From Cohnella zeiphila (GTDB lineage: Bacteria; Bacillota; Bacilli; Paenibacillales; Paenibacillaceae): DNA of 64,000 nucleotides. The stretch is from the NCBI RefSeq assembly GCF_014212055.1, contig NZ_JACJVO010000031.1, positions 62,001 through 126,000 on the forward strand. The letters are read 5' to 3'. Shown one piece after another: positions 32,006 to 40,656 of this stretch. The translations under genes were made by a program, and so were the position numbers. Under the pieces are notes generated by a model, which saw only the letters and a list, made by a program, of their open reading frames with translations, made no database searches and was not told where the DNA came from. Positions within the stretch are counted from its first letter, which is position 1; every line of letters begins with the position of its first letter.

Positions 32006-35000
32006 TCAGTTAATAAGTCCTGCCTTCTGAAGCATCCTCCGGAGCAGTACCGCCGTCTCCGCCCGCGACAGGTTCGTTTCCGGCTTCAATTGCCCTCCGT
32101 CGCTTCCCTGAACGAGTCCGCCGCGAATGGCAGCCGCCACCGCCTGAATCGACCAGGAATGCAAGGCGTTATGATCCTTGAAGGAATTAACCAGATCCTT
32201 CGCGTCTTCTTGCGAGATCTCGCTGTCCAGGCCGGCGATCTTCATCGCCCGGGCGATGACGACTAGGGCCTCTTCCCGGCTGATCGTGCGGTCAGGCCGA
32301 AATGTCCCATCGTTATAGCCGCCGATGAGGCCGTATTCCACCGCTTTGCCGACGGCTCCGTAAGCCCAATGGTCCGGAGCGACGTCGCTGAACGGAGTCG
32401 AGCTTCCGTTCTCCTGCAGTCCTAACGCCCGCACGACGAACGCCGCGAATTCCGCACGGGTTACCGCTTGATCCGGGTTGAAATGTTCGCTGTCCGTTCC
32501 TTTGACGATGAGCCTGGATCCCATGTCGTTCACGTCTTCTTTGGCCCAATGGTTCTCGACATCTTTGAACGCAACCGGGTTCGAAATGACAGTATACGTA
32601 CTGTTGGTCAGGCTGTTGATTCTCGCCACGTAATGACCGTCTTTCAAATAGACGTAGGTCGGAACATGGGAGATCGCCTGACCGTTCTCGTCAAGCACGA
32701 CCCCGGTGGTGATTTGGCTTGGATCTACGTCATCCGGAATCGTAATTTCCCGTTCTACGTAGGCGGTGAACTTCTTGACCACAATCGTCTGGTTCCCCAC
32801 CGTAGCGCGGATCGTAAAATCGATCGGCGGAACGAGAACCGTCGAATGATTCTGCTGGGCGGATTGCTCAAACGCCAGGATCTGATCGGGAGTGCCGCTC
32901 GAGATGGCAATCTCGATCGAAATATCGCCCAAGCTCGTATCGGCTCTGGCTTGGGACAAAATCTCGTCAACCGGAATTTGATCGGCCGGGACCATATAAG
33001 CTGCGTTGCCGGTTCGCAGTTCAACAATTGCCGAATGGCTCACCATCGTTTGGGCCAGTTCGCCGCTCATTTGACCTACGACGGCATCCGAAGAAGCAGC
33101 GGCCGGAATGACGATCCGGGGTTTATCCGTTCCTTCCGTCAGTTTCTCCTCGACTTTCTTCTCATCCAATTGGACATTCGTCGTTTTCTGTCCGTCCTTC
33201 TCCGTCTCGGTTATGTTAGCCGCATCCGTAACATCGATGACTTGGGTGCCGTCATTCGAAGCCGGGGGCTCCGGATTGCTCGGAGGTGTCGGATTGCTTG
33301 GGATGACCGGCGTACCGGGATTGTTCGGAATGAACCTCGTTACCGTGATCTCGTAGGTCCGCTTCGTTTTCCCGTCGGCTGCCGTCACAACGATCTCGAT
33401 GTCGTTATCTCTAGGCTTTAGCTGAATGTTCCCGCTCGGCTGGCCGCTGACGGCGCTATCTCCATTTACCTTAATTGTGGCTCCGGAGTCGCTCGCCGTT
33501 GCCGTAAGTTGGATTCGATTGACGTTGATGGCAACGGTAGACGAATAATTCAAGACATCCGAAGCGAAACCAGGCGTCAACGTTCCGTCGGACAACGTTA
33601 AACCGCTCAAGTCTGCGTTGCTGCTCTTGGCCCGGACGACCGTTACGGTGTAGGTCTTAGACGTCGTACCGTCCTGAGCCGTAACTTTTATCGTAACGGC
33701 ATTAGAACCATCGCTTAAGTTAATCGGAGCGCTGGCTTCTCCGCTTATCACCGCAACGCTTCCCACCTGGATGCCGGCTGTCGAGTCGGCTGCTGTCGGC
33801 GTTATTGTAATGGCGCTCACTTCATGTTCTACGTTTACGGTATAGTTCGTCGTACCGGGAACGAAAATAAGCGTCCCCCTCGACAGCGCCAAGTCGCTCA
33901 GGTCGGCATTGCTGCTCGGAGCCTCGCGAGTTACCGTTACCCGGTACGTTTTCGCTATCGCACCGTCCTGCGCCGTCACCTCGATCATGATGACATTCCC
34001 GCTTCCGACGGTCAACGAAACCGCCTCGCTTTCGCTTCCGCTCGCAACGGCTTTCCCGTCTACCTTCAACGTCGCGTGGCTCTCCGCTACCGACGACAAA
34101 ACCTTGATGCTTTGCGTGGCGTAGCTTACATTCGCCGTATAGTCGGTTTTGCCGCTGTCAAACGTCTCGTTCAGGATGGCTCCCGCCAGCGAAAGCCCGC
34201 TCAAGTCGGCATTATTGCTCTTCGCCCGTACGACGGTAACGGTGTACGTCTTTGTCGTTGTGCGATCCTGAGCCGTAACTTCCACAGGGATTAGATTGTT
34301 GCCAACGTTCAGTTCGATCGAGGCGCTATCTGATCCGCTATCCACGACCGAGCCCTTTACTTTAATGCCTGCCGTTGCGTCTGCCGCCGTCGGCTTTACC
34401 GTGATGCTGTCAACCTCATTGCCGACATCCACCGTGTAGTCCTCGGTGTCGGGATCGAACGCCAGCATTCCCTCCGACAACGTCAGGCCGCTCAATTTGG
34501 CATTGCTGCTGGGCGCACGCTTAACCGTTACGGTGTATGTCTTGGTTGTCGTACCGTCTGGGGCCGTTACCTCGACTGTGATCGGATTATCCCCTACGTT
34601 CAGATCGATGGGAGTACTGGCAGTGCCGCTATTTACGGCCGTCCCCTCCACCTTAATGCTCGCCGCCGCGTCGGCCGCCGTCGGCGTTACCGTGATGCTG
34701 TTTACCTCATTGCCGACGTTCAAAATGTAGTTCATTGTATCGGGATCGAATGTCAGCGTTCCTTCTGATAACGTCAGGTTGTTTAGCTTGGCGTTGCTGC
34801 TCTTTGCCCTAACGACGGTTAAAGTGTACGTCTTTACCGTTGAGCCGTCCTGAGCCGTAACCTCCACAGAGACCACATTATCCCCGACGTCCAGGCCTAT
34901 CGCGGCGCTGGCAGTGCCGCTATCCACAACTGCGCCCTTTACTTTAATACTCGCTGTCGCATCTGCCGCCGTCGGCGTTACCGTGATGCTGTCTACAGCG

Positions 35001-37183
35001 TTGCCCACATTGACCGTGTAGTCCTCGGTATCAGGGTCGAACGTCAGCGTTCCTTCCGATAGCGCCAGACTGCTTAGCTTAGCATTGCTGCTTTTCGCAC
35101 GGACGATGGTTATCGTGTAAGTCTTTGTCGACGTGCCATCCTGGGCCTTTACTTCCACGGGAATGACATTATCGCCCACATCCAGGTCGATCGAGGCGCT
35201 AGCCGTTCCGCTATCCACGGCTGCACCCTTCACCTTAATGCTTGCCGTCGTGTCGGCCGCTGTCGGCGTTACCGTAATGCTGTCTGCCTCATTGCCGACG
35301 TCCACCGTATATTCCGTCGAATCTGGATCGAACGAGATCGTTCCCTCCGACAACGTCAGGCCGCTCAGTTTGGCATTGTTGCTGGGCGCGCGCTTGACCG
35401 TTACGGTGTACGTCTGGGTTGTCGTGCCGTCTTGGGCCGTTACTTCGACCGTGACCGGGTTATCCCCTACGTTCAGATCGATGGGAGTGCTGGCAGCGCC
35501 GCTATCTACGGCCGTCCCCTTTACTTTAATGCTTGCCGTTGCGTCGGCCGCCGTCGGCGTGACGGTGATGCTGTCTACCTCATTGCCGACATCCACCGTG
35601 TAGTCCTCGGTGTCGGGATCGAACGCCAGCATTCCCTCCGACAACGTCAAGTCGCTCAATTTGGCATTGCTGCTGGGCGCGCGCTTGACCGTTACGGTGT
35701 ACATCTTTGTTGTCGTGCCGTCTTGGGCCGTTACCTCGACTGTGATCGGATTATCCCCTACGTTCAGATCGATGGGAGTACTGGCAGTGCCGCTATTTAC
35801 GGCCGTCCCCTCCACCTTAATGCTTGCCGTAGCGTCTGCCGCAGTGGGCGTAACCGTGATGTCGGTAGTTTCATTACTGACGTCTACCGTATAATCCGTG
35901 ATCGCAGAATCAAACGTCAGGTCCCCATTCGACAATGTAATATTGCTCAAGTCCGCGTTGCTGCTGACAGCGCCGCGCGTTACCGTTACCGTGTACGTCT
36001 TCTTCGTCGTCCCGTCTTCCGCGGTCACCACGATGGTAATTACGTTACTGTCGCCCACCGCCAACGGAATCGTCTCGCTCGCGCTGCCGTTGGCGACTGT
36101 CTTTCCGTTTACCTGGAGCGTCGCATGACTCTCTTTCACCATCGGCGTCACCGTGATGCCCTCTGTGGCATAACCGACGGTTACCGTATAGTTGAGTGTT
36201 CCGCTATTGAACGTCTCGTTTAGGCTCGCGCCGGATAGGGTCAATCCATTTAGATCCGCATTATTACTCTTTGCTCTATTCACCGTAATATCGTAGGTAT
36301 GAGTGGTCACTCCGTCTTCCGCAGTCACCTTGACCGCGATCGGATTGTTCCCCACGTTCAGGCTGATCGGAGTGCTGGCCGCACCGCTTGCCACAGCGAT
36401 TTCATTTACTTTGATGCCTGCTGCCGAATCGGCTGCCGTCGGCGTAACGGTTACGCTGTTCACGTCATTACCGACGCTTGCCGTGTAGCTATCCGTAGCT
36501 GCATTGAATGTCGGCGAAAGCGTCCCGTTGGAAAGGACAAGGTTGCTTAGGTCGGCATTGACTGATATAGCATCCGTATCTTTAATGGTAATGTCCGCAA
36601 TGTTTAGATCAAGTGCCGGATTGCCGTTGCCCATCGTCCAATTAAGCTGAATGGAAGCCACGCCGGGAACTTCCGCCGGGAAATCCGCCACGCCGAAGAC
36701 GTCTCGGAATTGCAGAATTGAGCTACTGCCGTGATATCCGGTTCCAGTTGGAGAGGTGTAAGTATCCAACACGTCTCCGTTCGAATTCTTTAATTGGATT
36801 TGAAAGGAATCTACGACCTCCGGTTCATCCCAACGCAACCCGAGACTAACGAACGTAAAAGACCTGAGAGAGGTGCCCCCCTCCGCCTTGATCGTCAGCG
36901 AACCGGCAGTTGGATAATTGGGCGCATCACCTTCGCCCGAAGCGTCATAGATTTGGGTGTCCACATACTGCTTGGCATTATCGCTGACCAGAAACTTATC
37001 TCCGAGCTTGTAGAAACCGTTCTGGTGCCAGGAGGTATCCAGCCCCGAAAAATCGTACTTTCCGTCCGCAACAGGATCCGCATACCCCTTTGGCAGCTGC
37101 AGACCTAAGCCTAAAGAACAGATGAGCAACCAAAGACATGCCGTGCGCAATCGTGACCATACTCTTTTCCCTGCCGACTTCAT
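32006..37183 (-). CDS. SLH-domain surface protein with eleven cadherin-like beta-sandwich repeats
   Basis: A 1725-residue exported protein. A signal peptide (residues 1-35, cleavage near GYADP) leads to a unique N-terminal beta domain (about 36-205). Eleven repeats of about 97 residues (209-1284) follow, each with NADL/NAKLS at the start, DYTVDVGN in the middle and KTYTVTVKRA at the end, as in the Cadherin-like type of Bacillota. A Pro-rich linker (PSNPTPPSNPEPP) and a beta domain (about 1310-1535) precede three SLH domains (about 1539-1725: FKDVENHWAKEDV, FSDVAPDHWAYGAV, and a third) that bind pyruvylated wall polymer. Repeats 2 and 9 form a distinct subtype. GAGGAAGAGGG precedes the ATG at 37183. 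Likely a cell-surface adhesin or stalk; ligand unknown. Confidence 0.93.
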   Translation of the reverse strand: MKSAGKRVWSRLRTACLWLLICSLGLGLQLPKGYADPVADGKYDFSGLDTSWHQNGFYKLGDKFLVSDNAKQYVDTQIYDASGEGDAPNYPTAGSLTIKAEGGTSLRSFTFVSLGLRWDEPEVVDSFQIQLKNSNGDVLDTYTSPTGTGYHGSSSILQFRDVFGVADFPAEVPGVASIQLNWTMGNGNPALDLNIADITIKDTDAISVNADLSNLVLSNGTLSPTFNAATDSYTASVGNDVNSVTVTPTAADSAAGIKVNEIAVASGAASTPISLNVGNNPIAVKVTAEDGVTTHTYDITVNRAKSNNADLNGLTLSGASLNETFNSGTLNYTVTVGYATEGITVTPMVKESHATLQVNGKTVANGSASETIPLAVGDSNVITIVVTAEDGTTKKTYTVTVTRGAVSSNADLSNITLSNGDLTFDSAITDYTVDVSNETTDITVTPTAADATASIKVEGTAVNSGTASTPIDLNVGDNPITVEVTAQDGTTTKMYTVTVKRAPSSNAKLSDLTLSEGMLAFDPDTEDYTVDVGNEVDSITVTPTAADATASIKVKGTAVDSGAASTPIDLNVGDNPVTVEVTAQDGTTTQTYTVTVKRAPSNNAKLSGLTLSEGTISFDPDSTEYTVDVGNEADSITVTPTAADTTASIKVKGAAVDSGTASASIDLDVGDNVIPVEVKAQDGTSTKTYTITIVRAKSSNAKLSSLALSEGTLTFDPDTEDYTVNVGNAVDSITVTPTAADATASIKVKGAVVDSGTASAAIGLDVGDNVVSVEVTAQDGSTVKTYTLTVVRAKSSNAKLNNLTLSEGTLTFDPDTMNYILNVGNEVNSITVTPTAADAAASIKVEGTAVNSGTASTPIDLNVGDNPITVEVTAPDGTTTKTYTVTVKRAPSSNAKLSGLTLSEGMLAFDPDTEDYTVDVGNEVDSITVKPTAADATAGIKVKGSVVDSGSDSASIELNVGNNLIPVEVTAQDRTTTKTYTVTVVRAKSNNADLSGLSLAGAILNETFDSGKTDYTANVSYATQSIKVLSSVAESHATLKVDGKAVASGSESEAVSLTVGSGNVIMIEVTAQDGAIAKTYRVTVTREAPSSNADLSDLALSRGTLIFVPGTTNYTVNVEHEVSAITITPTAADSTAGIQVGSVAVISGEASAPINLSDGSNAVTIKVTAQDGTTSKTYTVTVVRAKSSNADLSGLTLSDGTLTPGFASDVLNYSSTVAINVNRIQLTATASDSGATIKVNGDSAVSGQPSGNIQLKPRDNDIEIVVTAADGKTKRTYEITVTRFIPNNPGTPVIPSNPTPPSNPEPPASNDGTQVIDVTDAANITETEKDGQKTTNVQLDEKKVEEKLTEGTDKPRIVIPAAASSDAVVGQMSGELAQTMVSHSAIVELRTGNAAYMVPADQIPVDEILSQARADTSLGDISIEIAISSGTPDQILAFEQSAQQNHSTVLVPPIDFTIRATVGNQTIVVKKFTAYVEREITIPDDVDPSQITTGVVLDENGQAISHVPTYVYLKDGHYVARINSLTNSTYTVISNPVAFKDVENHWAKEDVNDMGSRLIVKGTDSEHFNPDQAVTRAEFAAFVVRALGLQENGSSTPFSDVAPDHWAYGAVGKAVEYGLIGGYNDGTFRPDRTISREEALVVIARAMKIAGLDSEISQEDAKDLVNSFKDHNALHSWSIQAVAAAIRGGLVQGSDGGQLKPETNLSRAETAVLLRRMLQKAGLIN
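34414..34660 (-). repeat. Near-identical DNA segment, copy 1
   Basis: This 247-base stretch matches 35578-35824 with about ten differences by eye, at an offset of exactly 1164 bases (four repeat units of 97 codons). Confidence 0.85.
35578..35824 (-). repeat. Near-identical DNA segment, copy 2
   Basis: Partner of 34414-34660, far more alike than neighbouring units; suggests recent duplication or gene conversion inside the array. Confidence 0.85.
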
Positions 37184-37252
37184 CCAGAACCCTCTTCCTC
37201 TTTTAATTTTCTAAAACCGTTTGGCCGTGCTGTCCTAATTCCCTCCGCATCA

Positions 37253-37289
37253 TAAAAGACTGCATAGAAATTTTCCTCCATGCAGTCTC
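37253..37289 (-). terminator. Terminator of the tail-collar gene cluster
   Basis: AGACTGCAT pairs with ATGCAGTCT around a 14-base loop and the minus strand continues TTTTATG. It lies after the last tail-collar stop (37308) and before the SLH gene's start region. Confidence 0.75.
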
Positions 37290-37307
37290 TTCGTTGTCTT
37301 CCGCCGA

Positions 37308-37841
37308 TTATGATCTTACCGGAAAAGCGCCGTCCAAACAGATGATATAATTTACCGCCAAATAAGGCTGCATATTGTTGTGCGGTGCCCCTTCTCCGGT
37401 TGACGCGAGCGCCATCGGGGACATTTGCGAATCCGGTGTCGAACCATAGAGGGCCGTCTGGGTCCCGACTTTCCCGACTTTAGGAGTCTCCGCCCAAAAA
37501 CGCTGCTCCGGCTCCTTTTCGCCTCCCGGGCTGCTGATCCCGAACGGCGTGTGCGTATGGATGGGCATCTCGCTCTCCCGAAGCGCAACGGTGGGCATTC
37601 CCTCCGGCTCTCCCACGTAACGCGGCGAGAGTCCCGGTCCTTGTCCTTGACCCATCGGAGCGGATCCGGACAGGTTCGGCAACGCAAAGGTGGTTCTTCC
37701 GTCCCCGCCGTATTGGTTGCCCAAAATGGAAAAGAGAGTCGTATACTGAGAAAGCGGCAGCAGTCGGCCGTCGCAGAAAGCCCAGCCGCGCGGGGGATAA
37801 TTCCCCGCGAAAATTCGAATTTCTCCAAGAAACGCGTCCAT
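37308..37841 (-). CDS. Phage tail-collar domain protein (MdpB/microcystin-dependent-like) 1
   Basis: A 177-residue tail-collar protein. The typical start MDAFLGEIRIFAGNYPPRGWAFCDGRLLP and LPNLSG region are present, then a variable middle with IHTHT, and a shared end NNMQPYLAVNYIICLDGAFP. The ATG at 37841 follows AGGAGG. It is the last of three tandem paralogues. Family knowledge: the fold comes from phage tail fibres, but stand-alone trios occur in bacterial genomes, sometimes reported as secreted. No other phage genes are near. Confidence 0.92.
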   Translation of the reverse strand: MDAFLGEIRIFAGNYPPRGWAFCDGRLLPLSQYTTLFSILGNQYGGDGRTTFALPNLSGSAPMGQGQGPGLSPRYVGEPEGMPTVALRESEMPIHTHTPFGISSPGGEKEPEQRFWAETPKVGKVGTQTALYGSTPDSQMSPMALASTGEGAPHNNMQPYLAVNYIICLDGAFPVRS

Positions 37842-37852
37842 TTCTATCCCTC

Positions 37853-38350
37853 CTAATTCCTCGACGGGAAGATCCCTTGCAGGGCGATGCAAAACCGAAC
37901 GGCCAGATAGGGCTGCATATTGTTATGCGCTTGACCGCTGCCCGCGGTGCCGATTGCTTTGGGGTTCATTGCGGTGAGTGAACTCGCGGATGTATAAGGC
38001 GCCTCAACCTGGGCCCATACGTTGCCGGCTGGAACGACGGATGTCGCCGAAACCGACGAAGCTTGAACCTGGTGAACGTGCTTAGGCATCTCGGACTCGG
38101 TCAATGTATGGGCAGACTCGCCCGCAGATCTTCCTAACGGATATTGCGCGTCCATATGAATGGGCACTTTGCCTCGCAGATCGGGAAGCATGAACGTTCT
38201 TACCCCGTCTCCTCCATAGGTGGTTCCTAACAACGCATACAAAGCCTGGTTACTTGAGATCTGCAGAGTCTGACCTTCGCAATAAACCCAGCCCCGCGGA
38301 GCGAAGCCGAGCGGAAACAGGCGAATCTCGCCAAGGAATGGTTCCGCCAT
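37853..38350 (-). CDS. Phage tail-collar domain protein 2
   Basis: A 165-residue paralogue (MAEPFLGEIRLFPLGFAPRGWVYCEGQ, TFMLPDLRGKVPIHM, NNMQPYLAVRFCIALQGIFPS). Starts at ATG 38350 with AGGAGG-type site. It lies 11 bases upstream of paralogue 1 and downstream of paralogue 3. The variable part between HVHQ and the NNMQPYL end is Ser/Ala-rich and could carry the binding specificity. Exported state is uncertain: no signal peptide is visible in any member. Confidence 0.92.
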   Translation of the reverse strand: MAEPFLGEIRLFPLGFAPRGWVYCEGQTLQISSNQALYALLGTTYGGDGVRTFMLPDLRGKVPIHMDAQYPLGRSAGESAHTLTESEMPKHVHQVQASSVSATSVVPAGNVWAQVEAPYTSASSLTAMNPKAIGTAGSGQAHNNMQPYLAVRFCIALQGIFPSRN

Positions 38351-38389
38351 CTGAATCCTCCTTCTATTTGTATAGGATTGAGCTTCCGA

Positions 38390-38896
38390 TTATCCCTGGC
38401 TCGGGAAAGCTCCGGCCGTGGCGATGATGAAGGAAATGGTAAGCGAGGGCATCATATTCGAGTGAGGCTGCCCGCCCCCTGAGACGGTCAAGGACGCGGC
38501 ATTCATCGGCTCCGGAACGCCTTTGTCGATATCCCCGTAGCTCAGCAGGGAGGAAGGGGCCCAGACCGCTCCGACCGGCGATTTGGCGTCGCCCTCCATC
38601 TTGGACGCAGCCGCCGCGTGCGTATGGGACGGCAATTCCGCTGCGGTTAGAGTAACGGTCTCGGAACCGCCCATTTCTCCTTGAACCATGGCGTAGCTTG
38701 GATGGACCGGGACTCGGCCTCTAAGATCGGGAAGGCCGAACGTCGTCTGTCCGTCTCCTCCGAAGGTCGTGCCCAACAAAGAAAAAAGCACTTGATACTC
38801 CTGAATCGGAAGCTGTTGACCCTGGCACAGCAGCCACCCTTGCGGAGCGAAGTTCCCCGCGAACATGCGAATTTCTCCTACATACGGTTCTGCCAT
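38390..38896 (-). CDS. Phage tail-collar domain protein 3
   Basis: A 168-residue paralogue (MAEPYVGEIRMFAGNFAPQGWLLCQGQ, TFGLPDLRGRVPVHP, HSNMMPSLTISFIIATAGAFPSQG). It is first of the three on the minus strand and about 40 bases after the acetyltransferase stop. The three proteins share start and end sequences but differ in the centre, as if descended from one gene by tandem duplication. Confidence 0.92.
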   Translation of the reverse strand: MAEPYVGEIRMFAGNFAPQGWLLCQGQQLPIQEYQVLFSLLGTTFGGDGQTTFGLPDLRGRVPVHPSYAMVQGEMGGSETVTLTAAELPSHTHAAAASKMEGDAKSPVGAVWAPSSLLSYGDIDKGVPEPMNAASLTVSGGGQPHSNMMPSLTISFIIATAGAFPSQG

Positions 38897-38938
38897 CCTC
38901 GTCCCTCCAATAAATTGCGTTTTGCGAACGACTCGCCG

Positions 38939-39430
38939 CTATCGTGCCTTCGGCGCAGGCTCCTTGCGATCTTGCCACCGCATCTCCCAATGCATTCCCT
39001 GATCCGCGACAGTTGCGAAGCCAAGCCTTTCGTAGAGCCGGATAGCCGACGCGTTCTCCTTCAACACGTGCAGCTTGATAAAACGGCCCGACTCGGCGGC
39101 TTCCTCCTGCAATCGTTCGATCAACTCCCCGCCTATCCCCCGCCCCCGGAACGAAGGGAGCAGGGATATGTCCACCAGGACAAGCTCATCCTCCCGGCTG
39201 CTTGTGAGGATTCGGCCCGCAAGCGTCTCATCCGCAAGCACCATTCGATGATGCAGGTCCGGATACTGCATGGAATAGGAATGCATTTGCGCGGTCCACT
39301 GCATTCGGAGAAACGCCTGGGCCGTCTGACCGTCCCAACCCCACATCGAGATTTCCTCCATCCGGGTGCTGGCATAAAGCTCATACAGGAACGGATCGTC
39401 ATCTGGACGATTTGGCCTAAGTTTCAGCAT
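38939..39430 (-). CDS. GNAT family N-acetyltransferase (tail-collar-associated)
   Basis: A 163-residue GNAT protein with the acetyl-CoA loop LLPSFRGRGIGGELI (about residue 95) and later ENASAIRLYERLGF. Starts at ATG 39430 (GTGGGCC context). It lies directly upstream of the three tail-collar genes in the same direction. GNAT plus tail-collar trios recur in Bacillota genomes by my recollection, so a functional link, for example acetylation of a collar protein or its substrate, is plausible but unproven. Substrate unknown. Confidence 0.9.
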   Translation of the reverse strand: MLKLRPNRPDDDPFLYELYASTRMEEISMWGWDGQTAQAFLRMQWTAQMHSYSMQYPDLHHRMVLADETLAGRILTSSREDELVLVDISLLPSFRGRGIGGELIERLQEEAAESGRFIKLHVLKENASAIRLYERLGFATVADQGMHWEMRWQDRKEPAPKAR

Positions 39431-39469
39431 GGCCCACCTTTATGACTATGACCTGAGATAATAGAAGGG

Positions 39470-39476
39470 TTCGACA
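39470..39476 (-). promoter_or_regulatory. 0A-box-like heptamer 1
   Basis: TGTCGAA on the minus strand is the Spo0A box consensus. It lies 40 bases before the acetyltransferase start. A second one is at 39519-39525 and a third at 40572-40578; each is followed by GAAA on the plus strand. Confidence 0.4.
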
Positions 39477-39518
39477 GAAATTGGTAGACACCTCCTCGAA
39501 ATGCTTTTCGTCTCAGCT

Positions 39519-39525
39519 TTCGACA
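39519..39525 (-). promoter_or_regulatory. 0A-box-like heptamer 2
   Basis: Second perfect TGTCGAA, 49 bases from the first and part of an about 20-base imperfect direct repeat (TTCGACAG...GTAGA). The gap 39431-39709 shows no gene; it holds these repeats and a terminator. Confidence 0.4.
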
Positions 39526-39656
39526 GGAAATAAGTAGAATAGTCCCATCAAACGTATCTGCAACGATTAGGCTTTTCGCCTGTATTTAGCGTCTATAGTC
39601 CTAATTCTTAAACGGAGCTTCTCCGCTTTGGAGCAGGCATAAAGATTCATGAACCG

Positions 39657-39684
39657 CAAAAAACCCACCCTCAGTGGGGTGGGT
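39657..39684 (-). terminator. Terminator of panB
   Basis: ACCCACCC and GGGTGGGT pair around TCAGTG; the minus strand ends in TTTTTTG. Follows the panB stop by about 25 bases. Confidence 0.88.
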
Positions 39685-39709
39685 CAACCTCGCGCAAAGT
39701 TCGGGTTGA

Positions 39710-40531
39710 TTAGGAGAGCCGAAGCCAATCTTCCAGCCGGCGAAGCTCGGATTGGTTCATATGTCTTGCGTGGGGTTCCGCCGGAAATTCGGCTTGACGA
39801 ACCTCTTCGGCGTACGAACGGAACGCGGCCAGAGCCTGTTCGCCGAAGTCGGCGTACAATTTGACATGGCGCAGCCGGCGAGGGGTCAGTCCCAGCATGT
39901 CGTTCACGATCTGCACTTGGCCGTCCGTATGACGTCCGGACGCGATCCCGACGGTCGGGATCGACAGCTTCTTCGTTACGGCTTCCGCCAGTTCTTCGGG
40001 AATCAATTCGAGAACGAGCATGGAAGCTCCGGCACGCTGCAGCTCGAGCGCCCCTTCCGCCAGAGCGGCCGCTTGCTCGAAGGTTTTGCCTTGCAGAGCG
40101 ACTTCCGAATGGAATTGGGGAGTATAGCCGAGATGTCCCCACACTTCGATGCCTTGTTCGCGCAGGCATTCGACGACGCGAGATTGCACGCCCTCCAGCT
40201 TGACTCCGTCCGCTCCGGCCGCGAGCAGCCGCCTGGCGGTATCCAGCGCAATCGAAGGCTCCTCGTAGGTCCGATAGGGCATGTCGGCGAGCAAATAAGC
40301 ATCGCGGACGCCGCGCTTGACCATTCTCAGATGGTAGAGAATCTCGTCGAGGGAGACTTCCTTTTCGCTCTCGTACCCCAAAACATTGGTGCCGACGCTG
40401 TCGCCGACGAAAATGACGTCGACCCCCGCCTCTTCCTGCAAAACGGCCGTGCGATAATCGTAGCAAGTAAGCATCGCGATCTTCTGTCCGCTTCTTTTCC
40501 TCTCGTGCAGGTACGCCATTGTCTTCTTCAT
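39710..40531 (-). CDS. panB: 3-Methyl-2-oxobutanoate hydroxymethyltransferase
   Basis: A 273-residue PanB, first committed step to pantothenate: ketoisovalerate + methylene-THF to ketopantoate. Metal and substrate motifs are visible: MLTCYDYRTA, FVGDSVGTNVLGY, VKLEG, and GIASGRHTDGQVQIVND. Start ATG at 40531. Usually followed by panC and panD, which are absent here; the end of a coaW-type kinase precedes it by 125 bases. It has its own extended -10 promoter (40636-40645) and its own terminator. Confidence 0.95.
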   Translation of the reverse strand: MKKTMAYLHERKRSGQKIAMLTCYDYRTAVLQEEAGVDVIFVGDSVGTNVLGYESEKEVSLDEILYHLRMVKRGVRDAYLLADMPYRTYEEPSIALDTARRLLAAGADGVKLEGVQSRVVECLREQGIEVWGHLGYTPQFHSEVALQGKTFEQAAALAEGALELQRAGASMLVLELIPEELAEAVTKKLSIPTVGIASGRHTDGQVQIVNDMLGLTPRRLRHVKLYADFGEQALAAFRSYAEEVRQAEFPAEPHARHMNQSELRRLEDWLRLS

Positions 40532-40635
40532 TCCGCGCCTCCTTAGTCTCTGTCCGTTCGCGGATCAGAGCTTCGACAGAAAAATAAAATCAGGTCATGC
40601 CGGTAAGGTTCCGTAGGGATACCTTCCTCAGGGAA

Positions 40636-40645
40636 ATTATAGCAA
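40636..40645 (-). promoter_or_regulatory. Extended -10 promoter of panB
   Basis: TTGCTATAAT on the minus strand lies just after the coaW stop. It predicts a leader of about 95 bases with a hairpin (AAGGT...ACCTT, about 40603-40627) and one 0A-box-like heptamer. Confidence 0.5.
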
Positions 40646-40656
40646 TGCCATAACGC

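Larger units (their letters stand above)
33332..36559 (-). repeat. Coding tandem repeat array (11 x about 291 bases)
   Basis: The array of eleven repeat units within the SLH gene. Units 3 to 8 are the most alike; unit order by subtype is A B A A A A A A B A A, where B units carry GASLNETF and ESHATL. Confidence 0.9.

Noticed and set aside
32006..37183. CRISPR-like or other non-coding repeat array
   Set aside because: The repeats are coding, about 291 bases each with continuous frame, no direct short repeats and spacers.
37308..38896. Prophage remnant indicated by tail-collar genes
   Set aside because: No capsid, portal, integrase, holin or attachment site nearby; three stand-alone paralogues plus a GNAT gene are a known non-phage arrangement.
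39500..39709. Riboswitch between panB and the acetyltransferase gene
   Set aside because: No match to any riboswitch consensus I know; only repeats, 0A-like boxes and a terminator are visible.
40572..40578. Functional Spo0A site inside the panB leader
   Set aside because: Heptamer lies downstream of the predicted transcript start, an unlikely activator position; kept only as a weak finding.
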